Shown: positions 33,696-43,596, counted from the first letter of the stretch. The stretch is 64,000 bases of DNA from Vitreimonas flagellata (GCF_004634425.1 NZ_SBJL01000001.1:717001-781000), one strand, 5' to 3'. A program made the numbers and translations. The notes: generated by a model from the letters alone, not told the origin.

Positions 33696-34820
33696 ATGGA
33701 CAAAGAGCGGTTTGTCACTTTGGACGGCCTACGTGGAGTCGCGGCGTTGGCGGTGCTGTTGGGCCATGCGTTCAAGACAGACTCCGCAGAGCGCGTGAAT
33801 GAGGTGCTGCCGTTTAGCTACTTGGCGGTCGATCTTTTCTTCATGCTGAGCGGCTTCGTGATCGCGCACGCCTACGAGCACAAGCTGCGCGACGGCATGG
33901 GGCTCTGGACGTTCCTGCGCGTGCGCTTCATTCGACTAGCGCCACTGCATGTGCTCGGCACGGCGCTAGGACTCGCTCTTATTCTCTACGGCGTCTGGCG
34001 CGGGTGGCATGACTACCCAATTGCAGGCCTGCTTCTCAGCTTCGGCCTGTCAGTGTTCTTCATTCCAACACCGCCAGGGATCATTCCTCAGAACACCCTG
34101 CTCTTTCCGCTCAACGCACCGGCCTGGTCGCTGTTCTTCGAGATGGCGGCAAATATCGTTTTCGCGCTTCTCGCGCCGACACTGACAACGGCCCGGTTGG
34201 CCTCCATCGTCGCGCTCGGTGCGATTGCAATTGCCGCCATTCCGCTGACTGGAAGTGATGCATCCGGCGGCCCAATCTATGCGGGAATATTTGCGGGAAG
34301 CGCGCGCGTTGTCTTCGCCTTCTTCGCCGGCGCCCTTCTCTTCCGCCTGCATCGCTCTGGCGCGACGTCTAAGCTTCGAATGCCGGCGCTCCCGCTGCTG
34401 ATCATCTTGGGTGCGGTGCTGCTATGGCGGCCGCCGACGTGGCTCGTCGATGTGTATTTCTACGCATCTGTCTTTGTCCTGTTTCCGTTGTTGATCGCCG
34501 TCGGCGCGCAGTCTGCGTCGCGCGGCTTCACCAGCGTCATCGCCGACATGCTCGGACGAAGCTCGTACGCGGTGTACATCGTCCAAGCGCCGCTGCTGTT
34601 GTTCTTCAATCTGATTGTTATCAAGCTCTACGGCGAACCGCTTGGCGCGTTTGGCTGGCCCGCCGTTCTGGTATCTTCCGCGCTGGTCGTGGTTATCGCG
34701 CTTGCGCTTGATCGCTTCTATGACGGACCAGTTCGCGCCTTTCTCTCGAAGTTCAGCAAGCGACGCGGCCTCTTTGTGGTTAGCGGCGGCGGCGACGGAA
34801 AGTCACAACATAGTCCGTAA
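33696..34820 (+). CDS. acyltransferase 3 family membrane protein
   Basis: The 374-residue protein begins FVTLDGLRGVAALAVLLGHA, the signature with the catalytic His of acyltransferase family 3 (OafA/NodX-like), followed by DLFFMLSGFVIAHAYEHKL and RVRFIRLAPLHVLG. About ten membrane helices follow (e.g. ALPLLIILGAVLLWR; LLLFFNLIVIKLYG). Such enzymes acylate surface sugars or lipopolysaccharide, so it could change a phage receptor. It is the only plus-strand gene in the repeat array and may be a separate insertion. Full length for the family. Confidence 0.85.
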   Translation: MDKERFVTLDGLRGVAALAVLLGHAFKTDSAERVNEVLPFSYLAVDLFFMLSGFVIAHAYEHKLRDGMGLWTFLRVRFIRLAPLHVLGTALGLALILYGVWRGWHDYPIAGLLLSFGLSVFFIPTPPGIIPQNTLLFPLNAPAWSLFFEMAANIVFALLAPTLTTARLASIVALGAIAIAAIPLTGSDASGGPIYAGIFAGSARVVFAFFAGALLFRLHRSGATSKLRMPALPLLIILGAVLLWRPPTWLVDVYFYASVFVLFPLLIAVGAQSASRGFTSVIADMLGRSSYAVYIVQAPLLLFFNLIVIKLYGEPLGAFGWPAVLVSSALVVVIALALDRFYDGPVRAFLSKFSKRRGLFVVSGGGDGKSQHSP

Positions 34821-35023
34821 TATCTCCCGCAGCCGCGTCGCTCGCAGACATGCCCTCCCACCAGAAAGGCCATTGGCTGCGCATCGACTCCGCGCTCGCG
34901 CCTGCTGCGTTGAAGAAAAAGAGCATTACTTACCCTCGCCCATCTTTTTCTGGCGGTAGCGCTTCCGCCGCCATGCCATCCTTGACGGTCTCGTCAACCT
35001 CTTTCTGTCGCCGGCGGCGGACG
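34821..35023. other. 203-bp spacer, no gene recognised
   Basis: Between the acyltransferase stop and the zinc-ribbon gene stop. I see no repeat copy of the array type here; only a GCGGACGCTAGA stretch (35017-35028), shared with the end of copy C, marks the array-style gene end. Confidence 0.4.
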
Positions 35024-35305
35024 CTAGACCGACGCGCGGCGCAGGTCAGTGCTGCAATGCGGACAGCGATCGGGACTGCGCCCGGCCTTACGCGTCTCCC
35101 ACCCCGTCGTTGGCAGCACGTGCTTGCCGCACGATGCGCAGCGCGTGTCCATGTAGATGCTGAACGCAATGTAGAAGGCTATGAATAGGCCGATTACGAC
35201 CAGCCCTTGATATGGAAAGCGCTGAAGCCCGACTATAATCACGGCGACGAACAAGACACCTTGGATCGCCTTCCAAGACTCCAAACGCTTGCGAACAGAC
35301 TGCAC
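35024..35305 (-). CDS. two-helix membrane protein with C-terminal zinc ribbon
   Basis: GTG 35305 follows GGGGAGG by 7 bases and is clearly the best start; 93 residues. There are two hydrophobic segments (AIQGVLFVAVIIVGLQ; GLVVIGLFIAFYIAFSIYM), then CASCGKH and CPHCSTD, a zinc-ribbon pair. The family is unknown. It lies in the gene-repeat array; the preceding repeat copy B is directly upstream, and the stop codon is followed by CGTCCGC as in copy C. Confidence 0.65.
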   Translation of the reverse strand: MQSVRKRLESWKAIQGVLFVAVIIVGLQRFPYQGLVVIGLFIAFYIAFSIYMDTRCASCGKHVLPTTGWETRKAGRSPDRCPHCSTDLRRASV

Positions 35306-35343
35306 GTGGTGCCTCCCCGCGAGCGTTATCGCCGACTGCGCCG

Positions 35344-35460
35344 AATGTCTCAATTGGGCCAGCACCAGGCCAATCGTAATGTTTGTCGAGTGGCTTAGTC
35401 GCTCAAGTCCAGCCGTTCCCGCCCTGCCCGGCAAATCGGCTCACGATCGCCGATCGCGGA
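35344..35460. repeat. array repeat, copy B
   Basis: AATGTCTCAATTGGGCCAGC at the left and CGGCTCACGATCGCCGATCG at the right, with the shared middle TCGAGTGGC and GCTCAAGTCCAGCCGTTCCC. It lies between two minus-strand genes. Confidence 0.65.
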
Positions 35461-35470
35461 CGATGATGCT

Positions 35471-35731
35471 TCAGGTCTGCATATCAAACGTTGTCAGGAA
35501 CTCGCTTATCTCCGGGTCAGAGGCCTGCCAAGCGTTTCCGCGCTCTTCAAACATTGTCACAACCCCAAGAAGCTCGATCGGCCCTTCGCCGGAAAAGCTC
35601 TGATTCCCTTTACTGGCAGTCCAAACATCTTGCGAAGGGTGAGCGCGAATGTGGCGCTCAACTGTGTAGCCACGCGAACGAAGGACCAACCATGCTGGTG
35701 CTTCGACATTGCCTGCTGCCATGATGTGCAT
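35471..35731 (-). CDS. hypothetical small protein
   Basis: An 86-residue soluble protein (AWLVLRSRGYTVERHIRAHP, NQSFSGEGPIELLGVVTMFE, ASDPEISEFLTTF). I do not recognise it. ATG 35731 is used; ATG 35722 is possible. It has the shape of a small immunity-like or DUF protein, but this is only an impression. It is flanked by repeat copies B and C. Confidence 0.45.
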   Translation of the reverse strand: MHIMAAGNVEAPAWLVLRSRGYTVERHIRAHPSQDVWTASKGNQSFSGEGPIELLGVVTMFEERGNAWQASDPEISEFLTTFDMQT

Positions 35732-35764
35732 GGCACTGAGACTAAACGAGACGCTTACCGAAGC

Positions 35765-35882
35765 AATGTCCGCTTCGGGCCAGACGCGCGCCGTTCAACA
35801 TTTTTTCCGAATGGCTGGCGCGCTCCAAACCTGCCGATGGCGCCCTGCCCGTCAACTGGGCGCACGCTCGCCGTGAGCGGAC
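35765..35882. repeat. array repeat, copy C
   Basis: The ends are self-complementary: GTCCGCT (35768-35774) and AGCGGAC (35876-35882), seven perfect pairs. The middle (TTTTCCGAATGGC, GCGCGCTCCAAACCTGCCGA, GCCCGTCAACTGGGCGCACG) follows the family. The right end adjoins the stop codon of the next gene. Confidence 0.7.
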
Positions 35883-35883
35883 G

Positions 35884-36111
35884 CTAGAGGACCTCGCCTC
35901 GAATGGCTCTGGCGACCAAAGACGCACCAAGCACGAAAAATACGAAGGCAATGAGATACAGCGCAAACAGCGATGGCCGATAGTCGTTGCCAAAATGCTT
36001 GAGGTAAATTTCGCGGATTCTTTCTCGAAAATCGGCACGCAACGCAACAAAGCCGAACGCCAAGAGGATGCACAGAAGTCCCACAGCGGCGGTGCCGACC
36101 CGATCAAGCAT
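35884..36111 (-). CDS. small two-helix membrane protein
   Basis: ATG 36111 (MLDRVGTAAVGLLCILLAFG) gives 75 residues: an N-terminal membrane helix, a charged cytoplasmic loop (ALRADFRERIREIYLKHFGN) and a second helix (PSLFALYLIAFVFFVLGASL). Upstream codons to 36246 are repeat copy D read through, not protein. The TAG stop touches the end of copy C. Function unknown. Confidence 0.55.
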   Translation of the reverse strand: MLDRVGTAAVGLLCILLAFGFVALRADFRERIREIYLKHFGNDYRPSLFALYLIAFVFFVLGASLVARAIRGEVL

Positions 36112-36155
36112 GGCCCATCCTAACCGCAGCGAACTCAGAAGTGCAGACCACTCCT

Positions 36156-36273
36156 GTGTCTGCTCCGGGCCAAGCGACGCGCCATTGGTGAAATTTTTCG
36201 AGTGGCCGCCTCGCTCCAATCGAGCCTTTGCCGCCCTGCTCGTCAATTCGGCTCACGATCGCCGTAGAAAGTC
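36156..36273. repeat. array repeat, copy D
   Basis: Shares GCGCCATTGGTGAAATTTTT, CGAGTGGCCGCCTCGCTCCA and CTCGTCAATTCGGCTCACGA with the other copies. It sits between two minus-strand genes. Confidence 0.65.
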
Positions 36274-36318
36274 ATTCGCGGGCAAGTCCCGGTGCTAGCG
36301 GACCCTTATGCGACAAGG

Positions 36319-37626
36319 TCAGTTGGCATGAAGCGCGTATACCTGCACCACGCCACTACTTCCCCAAACAACAAGCGTTTCAGACACGGCATCGATCGCG
36401 CAATTCACATATGGCTCGTCCGCGAACAATCGAGCCGCAAATGGTCGAATGGCCCATGCACGTGCGAGAACTACTCGGTTCAACTGCCGGCCATGCGCCT
36501 GCACCTCACAATGGATAGGACCTGCCTCTTGAGCGTACCGCGTTTGGGCCTGAGCATTGTCGCCAAACCACATGTCTCTCGGGTCTAGCCACGCCGGATC
36601 CAAATATGATCGCTCGCTTCGCTGCGGCGATCGGGAAAACGCAAATGTCCGAAACCCATGGAGCTGGTTGACCGGCGCTTCGATCCCATCGCGAAATACC
36701 TGCCACTGCACGCCAACCGGAATCAGGCCCCCGCTCCTAGCGAAGGCTCCACTGACACGGATGGGCAAATCCACGTGCTCCATGAGGTCTATTCCCGTTA
36801 TCGTCCCATCCTCTTCCCACCTCACCAGCGTGTTAACGCGATACGGTGGACGTCCAGACTCGCGATCAACAGATGCAATCACCGTTGTTGAATTGCGCGC
36901 AAACATCGCCGATCTGAAGTCACGGTAGCCCGACGACATTCCTGCAAATGGCAGATTTGAGGCGTGCAATACCCGGTGCAATGTGCGGCGCTCAACATCG
37001 ATGACTACCGCAACTCGCTCGCCCTCGATGTCCGCTGTGACCACCATGAGGTTGCCCACATCAGAGACATTCATTCCGCGAGCAGGGTGAAATTGCGCGT
37101 CCTGAAGAGAGGTCGTCGCTCCATCATTGGCAACGATGAGCTGCGAACTCGGTGCCCAATCCTTTGAAACGAAGATGGGCAACTGAAGCCCTTGTGCCGT
37201 TTGGGTCGCTCGCCCTTCGCAGAGGAAAACAACACTACCTCTTGGACCATCGACATGCATTGTGGGCGGGGCAAACCCGCGCGGCTCCGGACAGCGCGGA
37301 TATTCGAGCGATGGGGCGCTGGCACCGTCGCTCTCACCGTTGAGTAAATCTTGCACGTGGAGTAGTCGGAGCGCTCCGCTACAGCGCACGACCAAGGACG
37401 CTCCATCATTGGCGATTGGATTGTGGGGCGCCGGGCTGCAGCCACTTAGCGTAAACCTGCCGACCGGGCGTGCGACTTCTGAAAACGCCGTTTCCAAGGC
37501 GTCAACGGCTTCATGTTGCTCAGCGACAGAATCTGAAACCGGCGCTGCAAAAGTGGCGAACGCGAGCATAACGACAGCGACCATGCCTTGGCGAACCAAT
37601 CCCAACGCGCCAGTCCATTGCCACAT
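36319..37626 (-). CDS. hypothetical secreted protein
   Basis: I favour ATG 37626 (MWQWTGALGLVRQGMVAVVM), giving 435 residues with a signal peptide cut near residue 30 (AFATFAAPVSDS). The rest is beta-rich with repeated short motifs (FLCEGRATQTAQGLQLPIFV, SRSPQRSERSYLDPAWLDPR) and ends CAIDAVSETLVVWGSSGVVQ. It could be a propeller-like periplasmic or exported protein, but no family is recognised. Four scattered Cys could pair. It is the largest gene in the repeat array. Confidence 0.55.
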   Translation of the reverse strand: MWQWTGALGLVRQGMVAVVMLAFATFAAPVSDSVAEQHEAVDALETAFSEVARPVGRFTLSGCSPAPHNPIANDGASLVVRCSGALRLLHVQDLLNGESDGASAPSLEYPRCPEPRGFAPPTMHVDGPRGSVVFLCEGRATQTAQGLQLPIFVSKDWAPSSQLIVANDGATTSLQDAQFHPARGMNVSDVGNLMVVTADIEGERVAVVIDVERRTLHRVLHASNLPFAGMSSGYRDFRSAMFARNSTTVIASVDRESGRPPYRVNTLVRWEEDGTITGIDLMEHVDLPIRVSGAFARSGGLIPVGVQWQVFRDGIEAPVNQLHGFRTFAFSRSPQRSERSYLDPAWLDPRDMWFGDNAQAQTRYAQEAGPIHCEVQAHGRQLNRVVLARAWAIRPFAARLFADEPYVNCAIDAVSETLVVWGSSGVVQVYALHAN

Positions 37627-37675
37627 TTCGATTATCCGCCGTGCACTGGCGATCACTATACGCAACGAATTTCCA

Positions 37676-37783
37676 AATGTCTCGATTGGGCCAGCCCCGC
37701 GCCATCTGTGAAATTTTTCGAGCGACCGGCGCGCTCAAAACACTCGTCAATTCGGCGCACGATCGCCGCGGCCATCGAGAATG
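37676..37783. repeat. array repeat, copy E
   Basis: Self-complementary ends: TCTCGAT (37680-37686) with ATCGAGA (37774-37780), seven perfect pairs but different bases from copy C. Middle: GTGAAATTTTTCGAGCGACC and CTCGTCAATTCGGCGCACGA. It lies just downstream of the stop codon of the next minus-strand gene. Confidence 0.7.
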
Positions 37784-37799
37784 TCTAGCTTCGACGCAA

Positions 37800-38510
37800 T
37801 CACGGCAGGATTTCCGCCCGCAAAGTGCTTTCGCTCGTGGGTGACAACCGGATTACGTTTTGTCCCATACGAAACGATGTTGAACCGTTCGCAGCCCGAT
37901 CATATGCAACTGTCTCCAACCAGTGGATCGCTCCGTTGACGCGCAACCCTTTTCTCAGGCGAACTTCAGCCCTTCTCCAGCGATCGAACACGTAGACCAT
38001 CTCCATGTCCGGAAAATCTTCGACCGCCGAGGGATCATCGATGACTTCTGGCGCTTCCTCCAGCGCGCGGTTTCGCTCCAAGGCGAACCCGGTGTAGGCG
38101 CTGCCCACCAATGTTATCGCAGTGCCGGAGCTACGCGTCTGGAAGCAGACCGTCCGCAGCGCTTCATGCCAATCATGCACAGCGCACCAGACTTCGCCGA
38201 CGCCCTCAAATCTACCAGAGAAGACCGGTGTACCGGCAGGAATAGACGAATTGCCGGAGTAAAAATTGAGGCTCGGGCGCCCAGTCACAGTATTGGTAAC
38301 TCGCCCCGTTCGAGCGTAGCGGGCCGGCATCGCGAAAACCACCTCGCCTTCTTCGACTTCCCCTTCATTCACTTGCAGACTGTTCGAATTCACGATGATG
38401 CCGGAGCGCGGTGAAGCGCTCTCTGGCAGCGTCTGTGCGACGCCAAGTGGCGCGAAACAACACCAGCCGACGATAGCAACCAAGGCCCAAGTGCTTGCCT
38501 TTAGAAACAT
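37800..38510 (-). CDS. hypothetical secreted protein
   Basis: ATG 38510 (MFLKASTWALVAIVGWCCFA) gives 236 residues with a signal peptide ending near 27 (PLGVAQ). The mature part is beta-rich and includes AVHDWHEALRTVCFQTRSSG and MEMVYVFDRWRRAEVRLRKG. It has no recognised domain. It is probably periplasmic. It is the first gene of the minus-strand array and diverges from traF across 190 bases; repeat copy E follows its stop. Confidence 0.55.
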   Translation of the reverse strand: MFLKASTWALVAIVGWCCFAPLGVAQTLPESASPRSGIIVNSNSLQVNEGEVEEGEVVFAMPARYARTGRVTNTVTGRPSLNFYSGNSSIPAGTPVFSGRFEGVGEVWCAVHDWHEALRTVCFQTRSSGTAITLVGSAYTGFALERNRALEEAPEVIDDPSAVEDFPDMEMVYVFDRWRRAEVRLRKGLRVNGAIHWLETVAYDRAANGSTSFRMGQNVIRLSPTSESTLRAEILP

Positions 38511-38700
38511 CCGAATTCCTGTTTCAAAGTGGCTGAACAATGCGGTTCAGGCAGCACAATCGGGCGTACGTCTGACAAAGTCGAGTGTCTCGAAAGGGCC
38601 ACGGACGGTCTCCCCGACATATTCCTACCGATGACCGCAATTGAGCGCATCCCTGCCACGCTCTGGCAACAGCGTGAGGTGACGGGCAATATGGATCGAC

Positions 38701-39216
38701 ATGTCACGACCCGGCCCTGCGCTTCGCACGCCCTTAAAGCGAGGTCTCCTCGTTGTGGCGCTGATCGCCGGCGTCTTCTCTGTGATCACGGCGTGGCGCG
38801 CCCAACGCGTGCTTATCTACAATCCCTCTGACAGCGTTCCTTCTGGCTTCTATCTACGCTCGGACGTCCCCCTGGCGATCGGCAGCTTTGTGACCGTAGC
38901 CGCGATCGATGTCGCACCCGAGTACACTGCCTTGCGTGGCTATGACGATCGCTCTGACTTCTTCTTGAAGCGGGTCACAGCCATCGCGGGTCAACAGGTT
39001 TGCGCCGACGACCAGGTGCTCTCGATTGACGGCGTGCAGGTCGCGGTTCGTAGCACACACGATGAACAGGGCCGCGCATTGCCGACATGGGAGGGCTGCA
39101 GAACACTTGTTGAGGGCGAAGTGTTTCTGCTCGGGGACACCGACGATTCCTTCGACGGGCGTTACTGGGGCCCAACGCCGGTGTCATTGATCGAAGCAGC
39201 GTGGCGTCCACTCTGA
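38701..39216 (+). CDS. traF: conjugative TraF-type signal peptidase (S26)
   Basis: This 171-residue membrane peptidase has one N-terminal helix (LLVVALIAGVFSVITAWRA), the catalytic Ser region NPSDSVPSGFYLR (about 41-53) and the general-base Lys in FFLKRVTAIAGQQV, then GDTDDSFDGRYWGP. TraF enzymes process the trb pilin, matching the TrbC prepilin at 18,628. The gene stands beside the relaxase and far from the trb operon because cargo separates them. ATG 38701 is supported by an upstream G-rich stretch. Confidence 0.88.
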   Translation: MSRPGPALRTPLKRGLLVVALIAGVFSVITAWRAQRVLIYNPSDSVPSGFYLRSDVPLAIGSFVTVAAIDVAPEYTALRGYDDRSDFFLKRVTAIAGQQVCADDQVLSIDGVQVAVRSTHDEQGRALPTWEGCRTLVEGEVFLLGDTDDSFDGRYWGPTPVSLIEAAWRPL

Positions 39217-39528
39217 TCGCACCTAGCTTGCGAAGTGCTTCACGTATGACTGCGATCTCAGCCATGCCTTTTGCAAATAAGCGCCACGACAGAGTTCGCT
39301 GGTATCTACGTGCTGTGTTTTCTTGTGTGTTTGTCAGCGCATCTTTTGGGCGAACACAGATGCGTAGAAGCGCGAAAAACAATACACTCGCAGCATGACG
39401 GGACATCAAAAGGTTGTTTCGCAAGATAAAGGCGCGGGCCGTGCCCGCGCAAACCGCTTACGCGCAAAGAACTTTTTGCGGGCCGCGTTGATTGGTGCGG
39501 GCCGCGCGACAGGCCGCGAGCAAACACG
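39217..39528. other. 312-bp non-coding region, candidate oriT
   Basis: The gap before the relaxase gene has no convincing gene. It holds a perfect 8-bp inverted repeat (39432-39439 with 39443-39450, loop CGT), then two direct repeats of TGCGGGCCGCG within 39476-39512. Inverted and direct repeats next to a relaxase gene are typical of an origin of transfer. No nick site is identified. Confidence 0.45.
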
Positions 39529-40731
39529 ATGAGCACAAGCTTCGATCGTCTTTTGCAATCATCGTTTCTGGCGATGCCAGCCATCGGCGTCGATCAATTG
39601 CGTGTTGATCGTTCGATTCGCATGACGCGTCCCGACCAAGACACATTGGTCGGGAGATTAGGTAAGGGCCAAAGCGGGCGTGGTGGATCTGGCGCCGCGC
39701 AGAAGCTGATCGACAAACTCAGCAAGCGCCTGAAGGCGAAAGCTCCTCGTTCGCAAAAATTCTCATCGTCCGGTTTCTCCGGATCCGCCGCGTTCGATGC
39801 TCGCCAACGCGCCGTGGCGAAGATCCATTATTTCAGCCATGCCGGCGGTGGCGCGGCTGCGCTCAAGGCTCATGGCAAATATGTTGCGCGCGACGCCGCG
39901 GCCCGCGACGGCCCGTCCTCGACGCTCGAGGCAGATGAGAGTGCATCGGACACAGAAAAGAAGCCCAGCGTGGTGCGAACCCATGCCGACTATCTGGAGC
40001 GCGGCGGCGAGCGCGGCGCCTTCTACGACGCCAACCAAGATGCGGTGGATGGCGGCGCGCGTCTGGAAGCGTGGGCGCAATCAGATCGCCGGCACTTCCG
40101 CATCATTCTAAGTGCGGAGGAAGCGCAGCGGCTCCAAGATCTGCCCGGCTACACCCGTGAAGTCATGGCGCGGGCTGGAGCGGCCCTCGACACCAAGCTG
40201 AGCTGGGTGGCGGTGGATCATCACGACACGGACAATGCCCATACCCACATCATCGTTCGCGGCCGTCGCGCTAACGGCCAGGACCTCGTCCTCCCGCGCG
40301 ACTTCATCAAGCACGGATTCCGCGGCATCGCCCGCGATGTGGCTACCGAATGGCTGGGCAACCGTACCCCTGAACACGAGCGGATGGCGCTCGACCGTGA
40401 CGCGCGCCGGCATGGACCAACACGCCTTGACCGCATGATCGAGGCGCAAGCGCCGGACCAGAAAGTCCGCGTGGCCGAGATTTGCGCACCCAATGATGAC
40501 CCGCACCTCACGCGGGCCTTAAAGGCCCGCGTGCAGGAACTGGAGCGCATGGGCCTGGCAAAGCCGGTCGGACGCGGCGTCTTTCAGTTTACGCCGGACT
40601 GGCGCGATCGCCTCAACGCCATGGAACTTCATCTCGACATCAGAAAGCGGGTGATGCGAGAGCGTGTGGAGCGCGGGCTGGCGCAGCACCAGGCGGTTCG
40701 AGAGATAAGAAAAGGCCTGCTCGATCGCTGA
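39529..40731 (+). CDS. VirD2-like relaxase
   Basis: The 400-residue protein carries the relaxase triple-His motif HHDTDNAHTHIIVRGRR (near residues 225-241) with upstream FRIILSAEEAQRLQDL and the regions ARDAAARDGPSSTLEADESA and GFRGIARDVATEWLG. It fits the VirD2/DUF3363-type relaxases of alphaproteobacterial ICEs, which nick oriT and pilot the strand. Many relatives are 560-670 residues long; this one ends after QAVREIRKGLLDR, so the C-terminal part is missing or naturally short. ATG 39529. Confidence 0.85.
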   Translation: MSTSFDRLLQSSFLAMPAIGVDQLRVDRSIRMTRPDQDTLVGRLGKGQSGRGGSGAAQKLIDKLSKRLKAKAPRSQKFSSSGFSGSAAFDARQRAVAKIHYFSHAGGGAAALKAHGKYVARDAAARDGPSSTLEADESASDTEKKPSVVRTHADYLERGGERGAFYDANQDAVDGGARLEAWAQSDRRHFRIILSAEEAQRLQDLPGYTREVMARAGAALDTKLSWVAVDHHDTDNAHTHIIVRGRRANGQDLVLPRDFIKHGFRGIARDVATEWLGNRTPEHERMALDRDARRHGPTRLDRMIEAQAPDQKVRVAEICAPNDDPHLTRALKARVQELERMGLAKPVGRGVFQFTPDWRDRLNAMELHLDIRKRVMRERVERGLAQHQAVREIRKGLLDR

Positions 40732-40807
40732 ACTTGAAGAATGGGCTCGGCGCTGCCAGATTCTTTGCAGAAGCCCTTGTTCGCCCTGTGTGCGCAGGAA
40801 GTGACTG

Positions 40808-40827
40808 GATCCCGCTAGGCCGGGATC
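40808..40827. terminator. hairpin after the relaxase gene
   Basis: GATCCCG and CGGGATC (7 perfect pairs, loop CTAGGC) lie 77 bases after the relaxase stop. There is no clear T-run, so confidence is low. Confidence 0.3.
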
Positions 40828-40877
40828 GGCACATGTTCGGGCCAATGCTGTGACGCCTACCCCTCGGAGGCGTCGTC

Positions 40878-41123
40878 ATGCTGTTTATGTCGCTTATTAT
40901 CATCGTCGCACTGGGACTGGTTTTTGAACTCGCATCCCGGGTCGTGGCCTTCGCGCTCTTGTGGATGGCGCCAATCCTGGTGGCATTAGCGGCGATGCAG
41001 ATCGCGCTGACCTTGCACCCGGATGATCCAGGGCGAGTATTTCTCGCGTTTGTGTGCGCCGCCTTCGTCACCCGGTGTATGATCGGCTGTCTCGCCGTCG
41101 TCGCAGGGAGATTGATGCGATGA
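40878..41123 (+). CDS. small membrane protein
   Basis: An 81-residue protein of two or three helices (MSLIIIVALGLVFELASRVV; AFALLWMAPILVALAAMQIA; FVCAAFVTRCMIGCLAVVAG). A hairpin, GACGCCT (40852-40858) with AGGCGTC (40868-40874), holds the GGAGG ribosome site in its loop and 3' arm, which could hinder translation. Similar short membrane genes often sit near ICE integrases; function unknown. Confidence 0.5.
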   Translation: MLFMSLIIIVALGLVFELASRVVAFALLWMAPILVALAAMQIALTLHPDDPGRVFLAFVCAAFVTRCMIGCLAVVAGRLMR

Positions 41124-41226
41124 TTCCCGCGTCAAGAGTCCTGATTGGTGCCGCTTGTTGCCCGTCGCAGCCGCACCTGAATGAGGGCATTATCGTTCAA
41201 AGCCCACTCTCTACGAGGGCTAACTC

Positions 41227-41520
41227 ATGTCGATCGAACATTTTACTGAAGGTCGCATCTTTTCTGCGATTGATCAGGAAGACCAATCGCTCGATCATCA
41301 CCGCCGAGTGCGCCGCCCCAAACGGCCATCGGTGAAAGCGATGATCAAAGCCGCCAAGGCGGCGGGACTTGAGATCGCATCGATCGAATGCAGCGAAGAC
41401 GGCGTCCGGTTGATTTGCGGAACTCAAGCCGCCAGCGCCGATACTGACGAAAGCCAATTGGACCAGCAGATGACCGAGCAGATGGGCGTTGCGCGACTGG
41501 GCGGACGCAAACGGAGGTGA
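41227..41520 (+). CDS. hypothetical protein upstream of integrase
   Basis: A 97-residue soluble protein: MSIEHFTEGRIFSAIDQEDQ, then basic RRVRRPKRPSVKAMIKAAKA and ECSEDGVRLICGTQA. The gene ends 5 bases before the integrase ATG at 41526, so the two are probably cotranscribed. Position suggests a role in excision or integrase control; no HTH is evident. Confidence 0.55.
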   Translation: MSIEHFTEGRIFSAIDQEDQSLDHHRRVRRPKRPSVKAMIKAAKAAGLEIASIECSEDGVRLICGTQAASADTDESQLDQQMTEQMGVARLGGRKRR

Positions 41521-41525
41521 GCGGT

Positions 41526-42855
<1,330 letters not shown>

Positions 42856-42936
42856 GTCTCTTCGCGAGAGGCGCGGAATTAGGCCAACCCGTTCGGGCGG
42901 TCAAGCGCGCACGGACGGGTTTTGTAGCTGCAGCCT

Positions 42937-43488
42937 CTAAGGCGTGCTGTCCGGCAATGCCGCCAATTGCGGCGCGCGGATCGGGTCTTCCCAGCGCATG
43001 GTCGGCGAGGTCACGCGCAGCAGCGCTTCGAGCCGATCATTCGGGATCAGCGCTTCAGAGCCACCCTGCCCGGCTACGCCGACAAAAGTCGCACCCGTTC
43101 GCGTGTCTATGGCGAGGACTGAGCGGCCGTGAGCGCAACCCGACAACGCGCAGCCCGAAAACACGAGAGCTTCCGCCCCGCCCCCAGACGCCACAACGGC
43201 GGGCTGCTGGACCGCCATGCCCGCCTCAAAGCGCGCTTGTTCCGGCCCATTCAACCGTAACGAGTCGGCGGAATACCGTTGCATACCATCGATTTCAGCG
43301 AAGGCCGCGTAATCCAGCCCCGCCAAAGGCCGAATGTCGGGGTCGAGGTAGGCTGGCGCGGCGGGGGCGCTTGGGGCCGAGGCCGCGGGCGCCGGTTCAA
43401 GCCCGACACGGTCACAGCCCGCAACGGCCAAAACCGCCAATGCGCCAAGTCCGCAACGAGTCATCGCCCAGCTCATGCGCAGACTCAT
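42937..43488 (-). CDS. putative lipoprotein
   Basis: ATG 43488 (MSLRMSWAMTRCGLGALAVL) gives 183 residues with a lipobox LAVAGC (Cys25), then a Pro/Ala-rich linker. The rest, including VVASGGGAEALVFSGCALSG and IDTRTGATFVGVAGQGG, is unassigned and may lie in the outer-membrane or periplasmic space. Its four internal Cys could pair. It belongs to the chromosome outside the ICE. Confidence 0.55.
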   Translation of the reverse strand: MSLRMSWAMTRCGLGALAVLAVAGCDRVGLEPAPAASAPSAPAAPAYLDPDIRPLAGLDYAAFAEIDGMQRYSADSLRLNGPEQARFEAGMAVQQPAVVASGGGAEALVFSGCALSGCAHGRSVLAIDTRTGATFVGVAGQGGSEALIPNDRLEALLRVTSPTMRWEDPIRAPQLAALPDSTP

Positions 43489-43596
43489 ACCCCGGCACGC
43501 GTGTGAGGCGAAGCTTTTATCCACAGGCGGCGGGCTCTGTGCTGGTCGCCCTCTCGGCTTCAGCGCAGCCTTCGCACCGCTGCGCGCAGATAAGGC

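Noticed and set aside
35884-36246. 120-codon version of the small membrane gene
   Set aside because: The first 45 codons are repeat copy D read through; ATG 36111 has a better start.
32407-37783. Array repeats as classical integron attC sites
   Set aside because: No GTTRRRY/RYYYAAC core boxes and no integron integrase in the window; only a structural likeness remains, kept as a hypothesis.
39201-39398. 65-codon frame before the relaxase
   Set aside because: Begins inside traF and has no family sense; region treated as non-coding.
39476-39512. CRISPR-like direct repeats
   Set aside because: Only two 11-base repeats with a short spacer and no cas genes; oriT-type repeats fit better.
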